DNA of 64,000 nt from Massilia rhizosphaerae (GTDB taxonomy: Bacteria > Pseudomonadota > Gammaproteobacteria > Burkholderiales > Burkholderiaceae_D), in the NCBI RefSeq assembly GCF_016093545.1, contig NZ_JADKYX010000016.1, forward strand, positions 62,001 to 126,000. The letters are read 5' to 3'. The position numbers and the translations under genes were made by a program. Below the pieces are notes generated by a model. That model was not told the origin of the DNA. It did no database searches and was given only the letters and a program-made list of their open reading frames with translations. Shown in pieces: positions 43,437-51,796 of this stretch; positions within the stretch are counted from its first letter, which is position 1, and every line of letters starts with the position of its first letter.

Positions 43437-44204
43437 TTATTGCGGCGCAGGTGCGGCGGCCGGCGGCGGCGCGAAATAGGCCGCGACCGCGTCCGCGTCA
43501 CCGATCAGTTTGCCGCCGATGAAGACCTGCGGCCACGTGGCGGCGCCGGAAACGGCGCGCAGCACGCTGGTCGTGATCTTCGCATCCTGCGGGATGTCCG
43601 TAAACACGATCCCATTCGCCTTGAGCACGGCCTTGGCGCGCGCGCAGAACGGGCAGCCCGGCTTGGAAAACATCACGACGGGTTCGGGCGGCGCCGCGTC
43701 CGGATTGATGTAGCGCAGCATGGTGTCGGCGTCCGACACTTCGAACGGATCGCCCCCCTTGTCCGGCTCGATGAAGATCTTGGCGACGACGCCATCCTTG
43801 ACGAGCATCGAATAGCGCCACGAGCGCTTGCCGAAGCCGAGGTCGCGCTTGTCGACGAGCAAGCCCATGCCCTCCGCGAAGTCGCCGTTCCCGTCCGGGA
43901 TCATCGTGATGTTGCCCGCCTCCTGGCCGGCCTGCCACAACTGCATGACGAAGGCGTCGTTGACGGCGATGCAGACGATGTCGTCGACGCCGTTGTCGCG
44001 GAAGACGGGCGCCAGCTCGTTGTAGCGCGGCAGGTGTGCCGAGGAACAGGTGGGCGTGAACGCGCCCGGCAAGGCGAATACGACGACGGTCTTGCCTTTG
44101 AACAGCTCATCGGTCGTCACGTCGCGCCACTGGTCGTTCGGGCGCGCCTTGAACGTGACCTTGGGCACCGGTTTTCCTTCCAGGGCGTCGGCACTCGGCA
44201 GCAT
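43437..44204 (-). CDS. peroxiredoxin-glutaredoxin fusion protein
   Basis: 255 aa. ATG 44204 follows CGAGGAGAA. N-terminal Prx5-type domain with peroxidatic Cys53 in GAFTPTCSSAHLP; C-terminal glutaredoxin domain with CPFC. This hybrid reduces hydroperoxides with glutathione via its own Grx. Complete and free-standing; no oxyR is nearby. Confidence 0.92.
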   Translation of the reverse strand: MLPSADALEGKPVPKVTFKARPNDQWRDVTTDELFKGKTVVVFALPGAFTPTCSSAHLPRYNELAPVFRDNGVDDIVCIAVNDAFVMQLWQAGQEAGNITMIPDGNGDFAEGMGLLVDKRDLGFGKRSWRYSMLVKDGVVAKIFIEPDKGGDPFEVSDADTMLRYINPDAAPPEPVVMFSKPGCPFCARAKAVLKANGIVFTDIPQDAKITTSVLRAVSGAATWPQVFIGGKLIGDADAVAAYFAPPPAAAPAPQ

Positions 44205-44285
44205 GGATTCTCCTCGTTGGGTCAGCGGCCGGGGTGCCGCACCCGGCATATGAGCGCGCTTGCCGCCTTTTCAATTGACGACCTG

Positions 44286-44325
44286 AAAAAAACAGCGCCA
44301 CCCGGCCGGTCGGCGGGGTGGCGCT
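44286..44325 (-). terminator. intrinsic terminator on minus strand
   Basis: Arms AGCGCCACCC (44294-44303) and GGGTGGCGCT (44316-44325) with an A-run at 44286-44292, giving a U-tail on minus-strand transcripts. It terminates the winged-helix gene. Confidence 0.75.
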
Positions 44326-44380
44326 TCGACGGTGACCGCCTCGGGCGGCCACGTCGGTTGACAACGGTGCGCCAGCGCGC

Positions 44381-44995
44381 TCAGACGCGCTCTTTGGCGA
44401 CCTGGCTCGGCGGCGGGCCGAACAGTGCGGCGACGAGGGGATCGCGGGTCACCGGGCTGCGGTTGACGCGGATCGCGTAATGGGTGTCGTCGGCCAGGAT
44501 GTGGAAGTGGCGGCCGGTGCCGGCCATGCTCTGCTCGCGCAGGCCCGGACGCTCCTTGCGCGGGGCGGCGCCTTCGCGCTTGGGCTGGCAGATGGCGCCC
44601 AGGAAGGCCTTGACGCGCTCCGGGTCCGGCGAAATGCGGTAGACGGCCTTGCCCAGGTAGGTGGCGGTGCCCTCGATGTAACGAGCCAGTTCGATCACGC
44701 CGGCTTCGCGCAGGTCGCGGATGTATTTGCGCGCGCCCGACGGCGAGAACTTGAGGAACCATGCGATTTCATCGGCCAGCATCTCGTGGGTTTGCAGCTC
44801 GCCGATCAGCTTTTGCATGTTCTCGATACGGCGCTGCGTGGCCGACGTCGACCGCACCCGCTCGATCGGCGCGAGCGAAATCGGTGCGCGCTCGGTCGGT
44901 TGCGGTGGGACGCGTTCGATCAGTGCAGAGTTGCTGGAAGTGTGCACCGCGTTGAGTTCGCCTTGTACCGCATTGTGGTGAGTCGCTGCATGCAT
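44381..44995 (-). CDS. winged-helix DNA-binding protein
   Basis: 204 aa. Disordered N-terminal 55 residues, then ATQRRIENMQKLIGELQTHEMLADEIAWFLKF (helix-turn) and SPSGARKYIRDLREAGVIELA (recognition helix and wing). C-terminal part has HFHILADDTHYAIRVNR. Likely a transcriptional regulator; target unknown. It is followed upstream by a 600-bp gap and the OmpA gene. Confidence 0.75.
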   Translation of the reverse strand: MHAATHHNAVQGELNAVHTSSNSALIERVPPQPTERAPISLAPIERVRSTSATQRRIENMQKLIGELQTHEMLADEIAWFLKFSPSGARKYIRDLREAGVIELARYIEGTATYLGKAVYRISPDPERVKAFLGAICQPKREGAAPRKERPGLREQSMAGTGRHFHILADDTHYAIRVNRSPVTRDPLVAALFGPPPSQVAKERV

Positions 44996-45596
44996 ATTGG
45001 TCTACTCCGTGAAAAGGACTGTGTTCTCGTATGGCCCGGACCGCCGTGTGTCGTGTATGACCACCTGACAACACGCCGGTTCCGCTTAACTGGATACAAG
45101 ATTGCCTGCCTCATCACGGCTGGTCTGTGCGCCATCCAACATTTCTAAAAATTTCTGGAAGTTATTCATCCTCAAAAGCAAGAGAAACCTGCATCGGTAT
45201 TGATGAGAGACAAATCCGAAGGACTCAACGGGAACCGGCCGCACAGCGTGAAATCGAAGCGGTATCGATCCTGACCAGGGTACTTCCGACATGACGGACT
45301 TGTAATGAAACGGCATAGCCGCGCACGAAGGGCGAAGTTGAACGCAGTAGGCGGCGACTACCGCGCAGTTCGTAACATTCTGAAACAACCCGCAATCATG
45401 GCATAAATGACTACGTTGTAAGATCGCCACAACAACCGGCCGTTCGGTGCGCTAACGCACTGACCCCAAAAACGGCCGACTTGTAAGCTTGACATCAACA
45501 TCACTGTAGGACATGCGATGTCAAGGGCACCGCGACAAACCGTCGCAGGTTTGCCGACGTGCCCTCGAGTACTTTTACAACTTATGGGAGTCACCT
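44996..45596. other. 600-bp gene-poor region upstream of OmpA-type gene
   Basis: No coding frame is convincing: the longest antisense frame (45086-45430) has a Cys/His-rich random-looking translation. The right end holds two strong inverted repeats described separately. The first 480 bp show nothing I can name. Confidence 0.4.
45488..45564 (+). promoter_or_regulatory. structured region before OmpA-type gene
   Basis: CTTGACATC (45488-45496) pairs perfectly with GATGTCAAG (45517-45525) and includes a consensus -35 hexamer TTGACA. Next, GGGCAC/GTGCCC (45525-45530, 45559-45564) encloses CAAACC/GGTTTG (45536-45541, 45548-45553). The second hairpin ends 32 nt before the GTG start. It may be an operator plus a structured 5' leader. 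Confidence 0.5.
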
Positions 45597-46646
45597 GTGA
45601 ATAATACGAAGAAGATCGCTCTGGCCGCCGCCATCCTGTGCTCCGCCGGAACGGCCCTGGCCCAGGACACCACCGAGGTCATCAATCCGTCGTGGTATAT
45701 CGCCCCGACCGTGGTCGGCATCAAGCCCGATCACGATTTCCTGACCTCGAAGAAGGACTGGGGCGGCGGCTTACGGTTCGGCAAGGCCGTGCATCCGTTG
45801 TGGGATATCCAGTTCGGCGCCACCCAGGCCCGTGTCGACGACAATGGCTACAACTACCGCCAGACCCTCGTCGGCGTCGACGCCCTGTTGATGCTGTCGC
45901 GTAAGACCTTCCGTCCGTACCTGCTGGTCGGCGTCGGCGGCGAACGCGACCATGAGAGCAATCCGATCCGTAACGCGTCCGGCTGGTCGCCGTACTACCA
46001 GGCCGGCATCGGCTTCCAGGTCAGCATGAACGAACAGTGGTCGCTGCAGGCCGACCTGCGCGACGTGCGCGCCCACCTGCGCGACGACGACAAGTTCGGC
46101 TTCTCGCGCGCCAACACCAAGTACGCGACCGTCAGCCTGAACTACGCCTTCAACCCGCCGCCGCGCCCGGCCCCGCCGCCGGCACCGGCGCCGGCGCCCG
46201 CACCGGTCGTCGAGACCCCGCCGCCGGCTCCGCCCGCTCCGCCGCCGCCGCCGCCGGCCCGCTTCGAGAAGGTGACCCTGTCGGCCAGCGAACTGTTCGG
46301 CTTCGACAAGGCCACCCTCTCGATGCCGCAACCCAAGCTGGACGACATCGCCGCCGCGCTGCAGGCCGATCCGTCGATCACGGACGTGGACATCACCGGC
46401 TACACCGACCGCCTGGGCTCGAAGAAGTACAACCAGAAGCTGTCGGAACGCCGCGCCAACGCCGTGCGCGACTACCTGATCAGCAAGGGCGTCGACGGCA
46501 ACCGCCTGAAAGCCTACGGCAAGGGCGAACAGAACCCGGTCGTCACCGACTGCCACCAGAAGAAGCGCAAGGAGCTGATCGAGTGCCTGGCGCCGAACCG
46601 CCGCGTGGAAGTGGAGCCGATCACGATCGAGCGTCGCGTGCAGTAA
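45597..46646 (+). CDS. OmpA-family outer-membrane protein
   Basis: 349 aa. GTG start preceded by GGGAG. Signal peptide to ALA-QDT; N-terminal eight-stranded barrel (SWYIAPTVVGIKPDHDF...YATVSLNYAF), a Pro/Ala linker (PPAPAPAPAP), then a peptidoglycan-binding OmpA domain (FGFDKATLS, GYTDRLGSKKYNQKLSERRA, NRRVEVE). Two Cys in the C-terminal domain (DCHQKK, ECLA) probably form a disulfide. Major envelope protein of the type linking outer membrane to cell wall. Confidence 0.92.
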   Translation: MNNTKKIALAAAILCSAGTALAQDTTEVINPSWYIAPTVVGIKPDHDFLTSKKDWGGGLRFGKAVHPLWDIQFGATQARVDDNGYNYRQTLVGVDALLMLSRKTFRPYLLVGVGGERDHESNPIRNASGWSPYYQAGIGFQVSMNEQWSLQADLRDVRAHLRDDDKFGFSRANTKYATVSLNYAFNPPPRPAPPPAPAPAPAPVVETPPPAPPAPPPPPPARFEKVTLSASELFGFDKATLSMPQPKLDDIAAALQADPSITDVDITGYTDRLGSKKYNQKLSERRANAVRDYLISKGVDGNRLKAYGKGEQNPVVTDCHQKKRKELIECLAPNRRVEVEPITIERRVQ

Positions 46647-46693
46647 TGGGACGATGCGGGGTTCGCGCCCCGCTGCTCCGGGCGTAGGCCCTC

Positions 46694-46717
46694 GAACGCG
46701 CCTTGACGGGCGCGTTC
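46694..46717 (+). terminator. hairpin after OmpA-type gene
   Basis: Perfect 9-bp stem GAACGCGCC-ttgacg-GGCGCGTTC. The downstream bases are not a U-run (GTCCTT), so it may be a weak terminator or a processing site before the YihY gene. Confidence 0.5.
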
Positions 46718-46737
46718 GTCCTTCTGGAGGTGACACG

Positions 46738-47658
46738 ATGGCAGTACCCAACTGGATTCCGTTCTCCCGCCAGGTCGTCCATGTGATGCGCTGCGCCGTG
46801 ACCGAATGGCTGAGCCACCGGGCGTCGAGCAAGGGCGCCGCCCTCGCCTTCTACACGCTGTTTTCGCTGGCGCCCATCCTCGTGCTCGTGATCGCGATCG
46901 CCGGCTTTTTCTACGGCACCGACGCCGCCCAGGGCCAGTTGCTGGACGAGCTGCGCGGGCTCGTCGGCAAACAGGGCGCGGCGACCATCCAGGCGATCCT
47001 GGCCGGCGCCCGCAACAGGGAAAGCGGCAAGCTGGCGACGATGATCGCCACGGGCCTGCTGCTCGTCGGCGCGACGAGCGCGTTCGCCGAACTCAAGGAC
47101 AGCCTCGACGAAATCTGGGACGTCCCGCCACCGGCGGACGCCACCTGGTGGGATACCGTGCGTACCCGCCTGCTGTCGTTCGGGCTGATCCTCACGCTGG
47201 GCCTGCTGCTGATGTTCACGCTCGTCGTGTCGGCCGCGCTGTCCGTGCTGGAAAACTACCTCGGAGGCATGTGGCATTCGGCCACGATCGTCCTCGGCTG
47301 GGTGGCGTGGGCCGTCAGCTTCCTCGTCATCGCCGTGATGTTCGGCGCGATCTACAAATTGCTGCCTCGCGTGAAACTGTCGTGGCATGACGTGACCATC
47401 GGCGCGCTCGGCACGGCCATCATGTTCACCTTGGGCAAATACCTGATCGGCCTGTACATCGGCAACAGCGGCACGGCGAGCAGCTTCGGCGCGGCCGGCT
47501 CGCTGATTGCGCTGCTGCTGTGGGTGTATTACTCGGCGATGATCTTTTTCCTGGGCGCGGAATTCGCCCGCCAGTACGCGCTGCAGATGGGCAGCCTGAA
47601 GGACCAGGACGTCCCCGGCGCACCGAAGCCGTCGGCACGGCCGTCGCCCGTGCACTGA
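46738..47658 (+). CDS. YihY/BrkB-family inner-membrane protein
   Basis: 306 aa. ATG 46738 follows GGAGG. Six predicted helices with AFYTLFSLAPILVLVIAI and the family LDEIWDVP and SLIALLLWVYYSAMIFFLGAEFA motifs. Function unsettled (some members tied to lipid or serum resistance). No signal for a soluble domain. Confidence 0.9.
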   Translation: MAVPNWIPFSRQVVHVMRCAVTEWLSHRASSKGAALAFYTLFSLAPILVLVIAIAGFFYGTDAAQGQLLDELRGLVGKQGAATIQAILAGARNRESGKLATMIATGLLLVGATSAFAELKDSLDEIWDVPPPADATWWDTVRTRLLSFGLILTLGLLLMFTLVVSAALSVLENYLGGMWHSATIVLGWVAWAVSFLVIAVMFGAIYKLLPRVKLSWHDVTIGALGTAIMFTLGKYLIGLYIGNSGTASSFGAAGSLIALLLWVYYSAMIFFLGAEFARQYALQMGSLKDQDVPGAPKPSARPSPVH

Positions 47659-47665
47659 ACGGCCG

Positions 47666-48937
47666 TCATTCGCCGAGCAATTCGGCGATGACTTCCATCC
47701 CCTCCACGCGCTCGGCCACGACCTTGATCACGACGACGACGGGCACGCCGAGCAGCAAGCCCCACATGCCCCACAGCCAGCCCCAGAACAGCAGGCTGAC
47801 GAACACGGCGGCCGGATTCATCTTTGCGATCTTGCCCGTCATCCAGGTCGTGACGACCATGCCGACGAGGGTCGCGATCGCCAGCGACGCGCCCGCCACG
47901 AGGATCACCATGCGCAGCGATTCGAATTGCAGGAAGGCGACGAGGCCCGTGGCCGACGTGATGAGGAGCGGCCCGAAGTAAGGCATGATGTGCGCGACGC
48001 CCGCGAAGATGGCCCACGCGCCGGCGTTTTCCAGGCCGATGGCGCGCAGCGCCGCCCACATCAGCAGGGCCAGCAGCACGTTCGTGACGAGCAGCATGAA
48101 CATATAGTTCTGGATGGACGTGTTGATGTCCTCGAGGATGTGCACCGTCACCTTTTTTTGCGTCAGCGACGGCCCCGTCAGCTTGACGAGCTTGCGCTTG
48201 AACGTGTCGCCCGCCAGCAGCAGGAAGAACACGAGAAACACGACCATCGTGGCCTGCGAGATGAAGCTGGCGAGCCCGACGGACCCGGCCAGCAGCCAGT
48301 CCACGACGCGGAAATTGCTGCCGCCGGGCGTCTGCGCGGCCGGCGTCGCGATGCGGCGTGGCGGCGGCGCCCGCTTCGTGCTGCCCGGATTGGCGGCGGC
48401 CTGCTCGAGCTCGGCCGCGGCGGCCTGCACCTGCTGGATCGTCGACGGCCCGTCGGAACCGTCCGTGAGGATCCGCGTGACCTTGTGGGTCAGCTTCGGC
48501 AGCTCGTCGACGATGTTCAGGAATTCGCCCTGCACCCGCTGCGCCGTCAACGCCATGCCGACGAGGATCAGGGCGGTGACGGCCGTGGCGCCGATGGCGC
48601 GCCTGATGTGCCAGCGTTCCAGCCAGCGCACGACGGGACTCAGGGTGTAGGCGATGAAGATGCCGAGCAGGAGCGGCACGAAGAAATTCTTGGCCCACTG
48701 CAGGCCGAAGATGAAAGCGACCGTCGCGATCACGCCCAGCGTGACGCCGCGCGCGTTGACGTGAACGGGAAGACGCAGATCGCCGTGGATGGCGCCGAGC
48801 TCGTCGCCCGTCGGCGCGCCGGTGGGATTCACGAGGCCGGCATCACGGGCCTCGTCCCCTTCCGCGGCCGCGGCGGCAACCGGAACGATGGGATCAGGTG
48901 CCTCGGATGTCGCGGGGCCGGATTGGGCGAGCTGCAT
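47666..48937 (-). CDS. AI-2E/PerM-family transporter
   Basis: 423 aa. Start 48937 with AGGCAGG upstream. A disordered 80-residue N-terminus precedes about eight helices typical of AI-2 exporter family, including GPLLITSATGLVAFLQF and WGMWGLLLGVPVVVVIKV. Members move small signals or act as ion/proton exchangers; this one is unassigned. Convergent with YihY gene (7 bp). Confidence 0.88.
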   Translation of the reverse strand: MQLAQSGPATSEAPDPIVPVAAAAAEGDEARDAGLVNPTGAPTGDELGAIHGDLRLPVHVNARGVTLGVIATVAFIFGLQWAKNFFVPLLLGIFIAYTLSPVVRWLERWHIRRAIGATAVTALILVGMALTAQRVQGEFLNIVDELPKLTHKVTRILTDGSDGPSTIQQVQAAAAELEQAAANPGSTKRAPPPRRIATPAAQTPGGSNFRVVDWLLAGSVGLASFISQATMVVFLVFFLLLAGDTFKRKLVKLTGPSLTQKKVTVHILEDINTSIQNYMFMLLVTNVLLALLMWAALRAIGLENAGAWAIFAGVAHIMPYFGPLLITSATGLVAFLQFESLRMVILVAGASLAIATLVGMVVTTWMTGKIAKMNPAAVFVSLLFWGWLWGMWGLLLGVPVVVVIKVVAERVEGMEVIAELLGE

Positions 48938-48967
48938 GATACCTGCCTGGAAAACAGCCGGTCCCGG

Positions 48968-49001
48968 GCATCCGCCGGACGGCCTGCCGGCCGGCGGATG
49001 C
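48968..49001 (-). terminator. hairpin between BON and AI-2E genes
   Basis: GCATCCGCC (48968-48976) pairs with GGCGGATGC (48993-49001). The minus-strand downstream U content is low, so it is a weak terminator candidate for the BON gene. Confidence 0.35.
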
Positions 49002-49062
49002 CGCATGGCGCGGCGATCGAACAACCGTCGGGGCGGCCTTCACGCAGGCCGTCCCGATGGCC

Positions 49063-49377
49063 TTATTTTACGCGGATGTCGTTCTTGACCGACGCCACAC
49101 CCTTCACGCCACGGGCCACGTCGGCGGCCTTCTCCGCGTCCTGCGGCTGGGCCACGAAGCCCGACAGCTGCACGTCGCCCTTGTAGGTCTCGACATTGAT
49201 CTCGGTCGCCTTGAGGGTCGGCTCATTGAAGATCGCGGCCTTGACCTTCGCGGTGATGGCGGCGTCGTCGATGTATTCGCCCGTGCTTTCCTTGGTCGGG
49301 GTCGACGAGCAGCCGACGACGGTGAAGGCGACGGTGGCGGTGAAGATGGCGGTGGCGATGCGTTTGGTGACGTTCAT
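49063..49377 (-). CDS. BON-domain lipoprotein
   Basis: 104 aa. Lipobox VVGC (Cys23). One BON domain (DDAAITAKVKAAIFNEPTLK; VQLSGFVAQPQDAEKAADVA; GVASVKNDIRVK). OsmY/DolP-like proteins bind membrane lipids in the periplasm and are stress-induced. SD GAGGAG upstream. Confidence 0.92.
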   Translation of the reverse strand: MNVTKRIATAIFTATVAFTVVGCSSTPTKESTGEYIDDAAITAKVKAAIFNEPTLKATEINVETYKGDVQLSGFVAQPQDAEKAADVARGVKGVASVKNDIRVK

Positions 49378-49465
49378 GGTGAACTCCTCGTGAGTGGTGG
49401 TACTGGTTGTGCTCTTGCCGAGCGAAGTGCGGATGGCCCGCTTATTGGTCGAACTGCTTGCCGGA

Positions 49466-50014
49466 CTATTTGCCGAACTCGGTCTTCGCGGCCGAGACGC
49501 ATTGGTCCTTGGCGTTGCCGGCGAACGCGTCGCATTTCTCCAGCGCGACGCGGTACGCGGCGGCCGCCTTGTCCTCGCGCGCCTCGTTGCGCGCTTCGAT
49601 GGTTTTCCGGTCGGCCTTCGCGTCCGCCTGCGCGGCGACGAGACGGGCCTTGGCCTGTTCCCGGCACACGTCCTTGTCGTTGCCCGTCAGCCCGTCGCAG
49701 CGCGCCTTGTCGAGGTCATAGTTGGCGTCGGCGATGCGCATGCGCGCCCGCGTGTAGGCCTTCAATGTGTCTTCGTACTTCGCCCGCGCTTCCTCCTCGG
49801 TACGCACGCGCGCCGCCTTCGCTTCGAGGACGCAGACGTCTTTCGGATTGCCCGTGATGGCGTCGCAGCGGGCGCGCGCCGTCTTGTACTGGGCCGCCGC
49901 CGCATCGCGCGCCTGCTGGTAAGCCAGCTTGGCTTCCGGCGTCGCCGCGCGGACATGTCCTGCGGCCCACAACAGGGCCGCGCCCAACAACAGGATGACG
50001 TGTGGTGTTCGCAT
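49466..50014 (-). CDS. exported repeat protein with triplicated CD-x-GN-x-KD-x-C motif
   Basis: 182 aa. Signal peptide to VRA-ATPE. Three repeats spaced about 50-55 residues apart each contain a Cys pair: CDAITGNPKDVC, CDGLTGNDKDVC and CDAFAGNAKDQC, with Ala/Lys-rich helices between (ARVRTEEEARAKYEDTLKAY). Each pair probably forms a disulfide hairpin. Periplasmic; family not recognised, though similar repeat proteins are seen beside BON and OmpA genes in Burkholderiales. Confidence 0.75.
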   Translation of the reverse strand: MRTPHVILLLGAALLWAAGHVRAATPEAKLAYQQARDAAAAQYKTARARCDAITGNPKDVCVLEAKAARVRTEEEARAKYEDTLKAYTRARMRIADANYDLDKARCDGLTGNDKDVCREQAKARLVAAQADAKADRKTIEARNEAREDKAAAAYRVALEKCDAFAGNAKDQCVSAAKTEFGK

Positions 50015-50226
50015 CTCTTCTTCTCCTTGTCGCTACGCTTTTGACGCCTAGATGACGTTTTACTCTGCCGTAACGGCGATTTCTGTTCGCTGACGAACAC
50101 AGGAAAAAAGATGATGAAGGCGCACGCACGCCCGGCCGCGTGGCGGGGAGGTGGGTGCGTCATCGCACAGACCCGTTACACATGACTGCGTAATCTGGCC
50201 CTACATTTTTGCCAGGAGAATAAGTC

Positions 50227-50703
50227 ATGAAAGCTACTCGTACCCTTGCCGCGCTCGTCGCGGCCAGTGCGCTCCTCGGTGGCTGCGCCAGCCAGTCGTC
50301 CCAGCCTTCCTACGCCAACAACGGCTACAGCAACGGCTACAGCAACGGCTACGACAATACGGCATCGACGGGCTACGGCACGATCGAATCGATCCAGGTG
50401 ACCAACGGCGAAGGCCGCACGAGCGGCGCCGGCGCGATCGTCGGCGGCCTCGTCGGCGCACTGGCGGGCAACCAGGTCGGCAGCGGTGGCGGCCGTACCG
50501 CGGCCACCGTCGCCGGCGGCGTGGCGGGCGCGGCCATCGGCAACCGCGTGGAAGCGAACCGCAATGGGGAAGCCCAGCAAATGTATTCAGTCAATGTCCG
50601 CCTCGACAATGGCGAATACCGCACCATCGTCCAGGACAATGTGTACGACCTGCGGGTGGGCAACCGCGTGCGCATCGTCGACGGTCGCGTGTACCGCTAC
50701 TGA
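50227..50703 (+). CDS. glycine-zipper 2TM lipoprotein
   Basis: 158 aa. Lipobox LLGGC (Cys20). N-terminal Tyr/Asn-Gly repeats (NGYSNGYSNGY), then two glycine-zipper helices (GAGAIVGGLVGALAGNQVG; AATVAGGVAGAAIGNRVEA) and a C-terminal SH3-like segment (VNVRLDNGEYRTIVQDN). Resembles SlyB/17-kDa antigen proteins that bind LPS in the outer membrane. SD CAGGAG. Strong terminator downstream. Confidence 0.9.
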   Translation: MKATRTLAALVAASALLGGCASQSSQPSYANNGYSNGYSNGYDNTASTGYGTIESIQVTNGEGRTSGAGAIVGGLVGALAGNQVGSGGGRTAATVAGGVAGAAIGNRVEANRNGEAQQMYSVNVRLDNGEYRTIVQDNVYDLRVGNRVRIVDGRVYRY

Positions 50704-50717
50704 GCAGCGCGCGCCCG

Positions 50718-50747
50718 AAAAAAAGCCGGCCCGCGCCGGCTTTTTTT
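50718..50747. terminator. bidirectional intrinsic terminator
   Basis: AAAAAAGCCGGC-ccgc-GCCGGCTTTTTT: a perfect stem with U-tail in both directions, directly after the glycine-zipper lipoprotein. Confidence 0.9.
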
Positions 50748-50773
50748 CTTGCTCCTAATGCGGTGCGCCTCAC

Positions 50774-50810
50774 AAAAAAAGACGGCGTCCAATCGAAGAT
50801 TGCGACGCCG
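50774..50810 (-). terminator. intrinsic terminator for minus-strand transcript
   Basis: Stem CGGCGTCCAATC (50783-50794) with GATTG-CGACGCCG (50798-50810, one bulged base), GAA loop, and an A-run at 50774-50780 giving a U-tail on the minus strand. It lies about 220 nt past the last yqj-type gene. Confidence 0.8.
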
Positions 50811-50836
50811 CTCAAGCCCCACCATATTCCTGGAAG

Positions 50837-50946
50837 CTCGAAAAACCTGCTGCGCGTTGCATTTGCGGTCTGCGATGCTCGCTGTACTCCTCGTACAGCT
50901 GCGCTTCTCAACCGCAACTGCGGCCGCTCGCTTACGGTTTTTCGAG
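50837..50946. repeat. large inverted-repeat intergenic element
   Basis: CTCGAAAAACC (50837-50847) pairs perfectly with GGTTTTTCGAG (50936-50946). At the centre GCTGTAC/GTACAGC (50881-50887, 50893-50899) forms a hairpin with loop TCCTC. The outer/inner symmetry spans 110 bp with no ORF. To my recollection near-identical intergenic blocks recur in betaproteobacterial genomes. Confidence 0.6.
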
Positions 50947-51031
50947 GTTCCCTCGTGCGTGCGCCAAGGCATCCGAAAATGCTCCAGTGCATCGATCGGC
51001 AGCGATTCACACGCGCGCCGACGCCTTGTCC

Positions 51032-51373
51032 CTAGTATGCCACTTGCTGCGCGCGTTTGCGCTGCAAATACCAACCGAGCGCGCCCAGGATGACGGCAAT
51101 GCCCAGTGCCGGTTTGCCGAGCCGGCGCTTGCGGATGAACCCCAGCACGGTCAAGGCATACGGCGCGATCACGGAGATGCTCGTGCCGGTCGGCTTGAGC
51201 AGCGCGTCGGCCCGGGTGCGCAGCGCCCAGGTCGCGTGGTCGATGACGGAATGCAGCATCACTTCGGGACGCGCCCCGTGCCGGATCTGGGCGCGCGCGT
51301 GGGCGACGCCCGCGCGGTAGAACTCGCCGTCGCGCAGCAGCGCCCGCTTGCGTTCTTCGATCGTCTTGTCCAT
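51032..51373 (-). CDS. YqjK-like small protein
   Basis: 113 aa. Charged N-terminal helix (DKTIEERKRALLRDGEFYRAGVAHARAQI), then a hydrophobic helix (ALGIAVILGALGWYL) near the C-terminus, ending Arg/Lys-rich. Position and pattern match YqjK in the yqjD-yqjE-yqjK stress operon. No catalytic motif. Confidence 0.7.
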   Translation of the reverse strand: MDKTIEERKRALLRDGEFYRAGVAHARAQIRHGARPEVMLHSVIDHATWALRTRADALLKPTGTSISVIAPYALTVLGFIRKRRLGKPALGIAVILGALGWYLQRKRAQQVAY

Positions 51374-51391
51374 GGTCGAGATCCTTTCTGC

Positions 51392-51778
51392 TCACATGAG
51401 CATGTCGCGGTCGTTACGCAATTCCTTCATGGTTTCCGGGAACGCCAGCTTGCCCTGCTTGAGCATCGCGAGTCCCTTCATCACGAGGATCAGGGTGATC
51501 ACGGCGAACACGACGAACATGACCAGCAGGATCTTCCATCCCATTTCTTCCCAGGCCAGGGCCACGATCGTGGCGGTGCCATAGGCCAGCGCGAACCACG
51601 TGGCCAGCACGGCCATCGCGAAGATGGCCACGAGTTCGATCACGTGGTTGCGCACTTCCGACAGCTCGAGCGCGGCGAGTTCCAAGCGCGACACCACGAG
51701 GCCGAACAGGTTTTTTGCCAGGCCCGTGATCCCACCCAAGAGGCCGGGGCTATGCACGACGGTTTCGTTGTTATCCAT
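51392..51778 (-). CDS. YqjE/phage-holin-like membrane protein
   Basis: 128 aa. Two transmembrane helices (VIELVAIFAMAVLATWFALAY and ILLVMFVVFAVITLILVM) preceded by an amphipathic segment (LVVSRLELAALELSEVRNHV). This is the PF07332-type, YqjE in enterobacteria. It associates with ribosome-tethering YqjD homologues at the inner membrane in stationary phase. Confidence 0.85.
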   Translation of the reverse strand: MDNNETVVHSPGLLGGITGLAKNLFGLVVSRLELAALELSEVRNHVIELVAIFAMAVLATWFALAYGTATIVALAWEEMGWKILLVMFVVFAVITLILVMKGLAMLKQGKLAFPETMKELRNDRDMLM

Positions 51779-51796
51779 GGCTGCCCCCGACCGTGA

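Noticed and set aside
45086..45430. 114-codon minus-strand frame in the gap before the OmpA-type gene
   Set aside because: Cys/His-rich random-looking translation, no SD, no motif.
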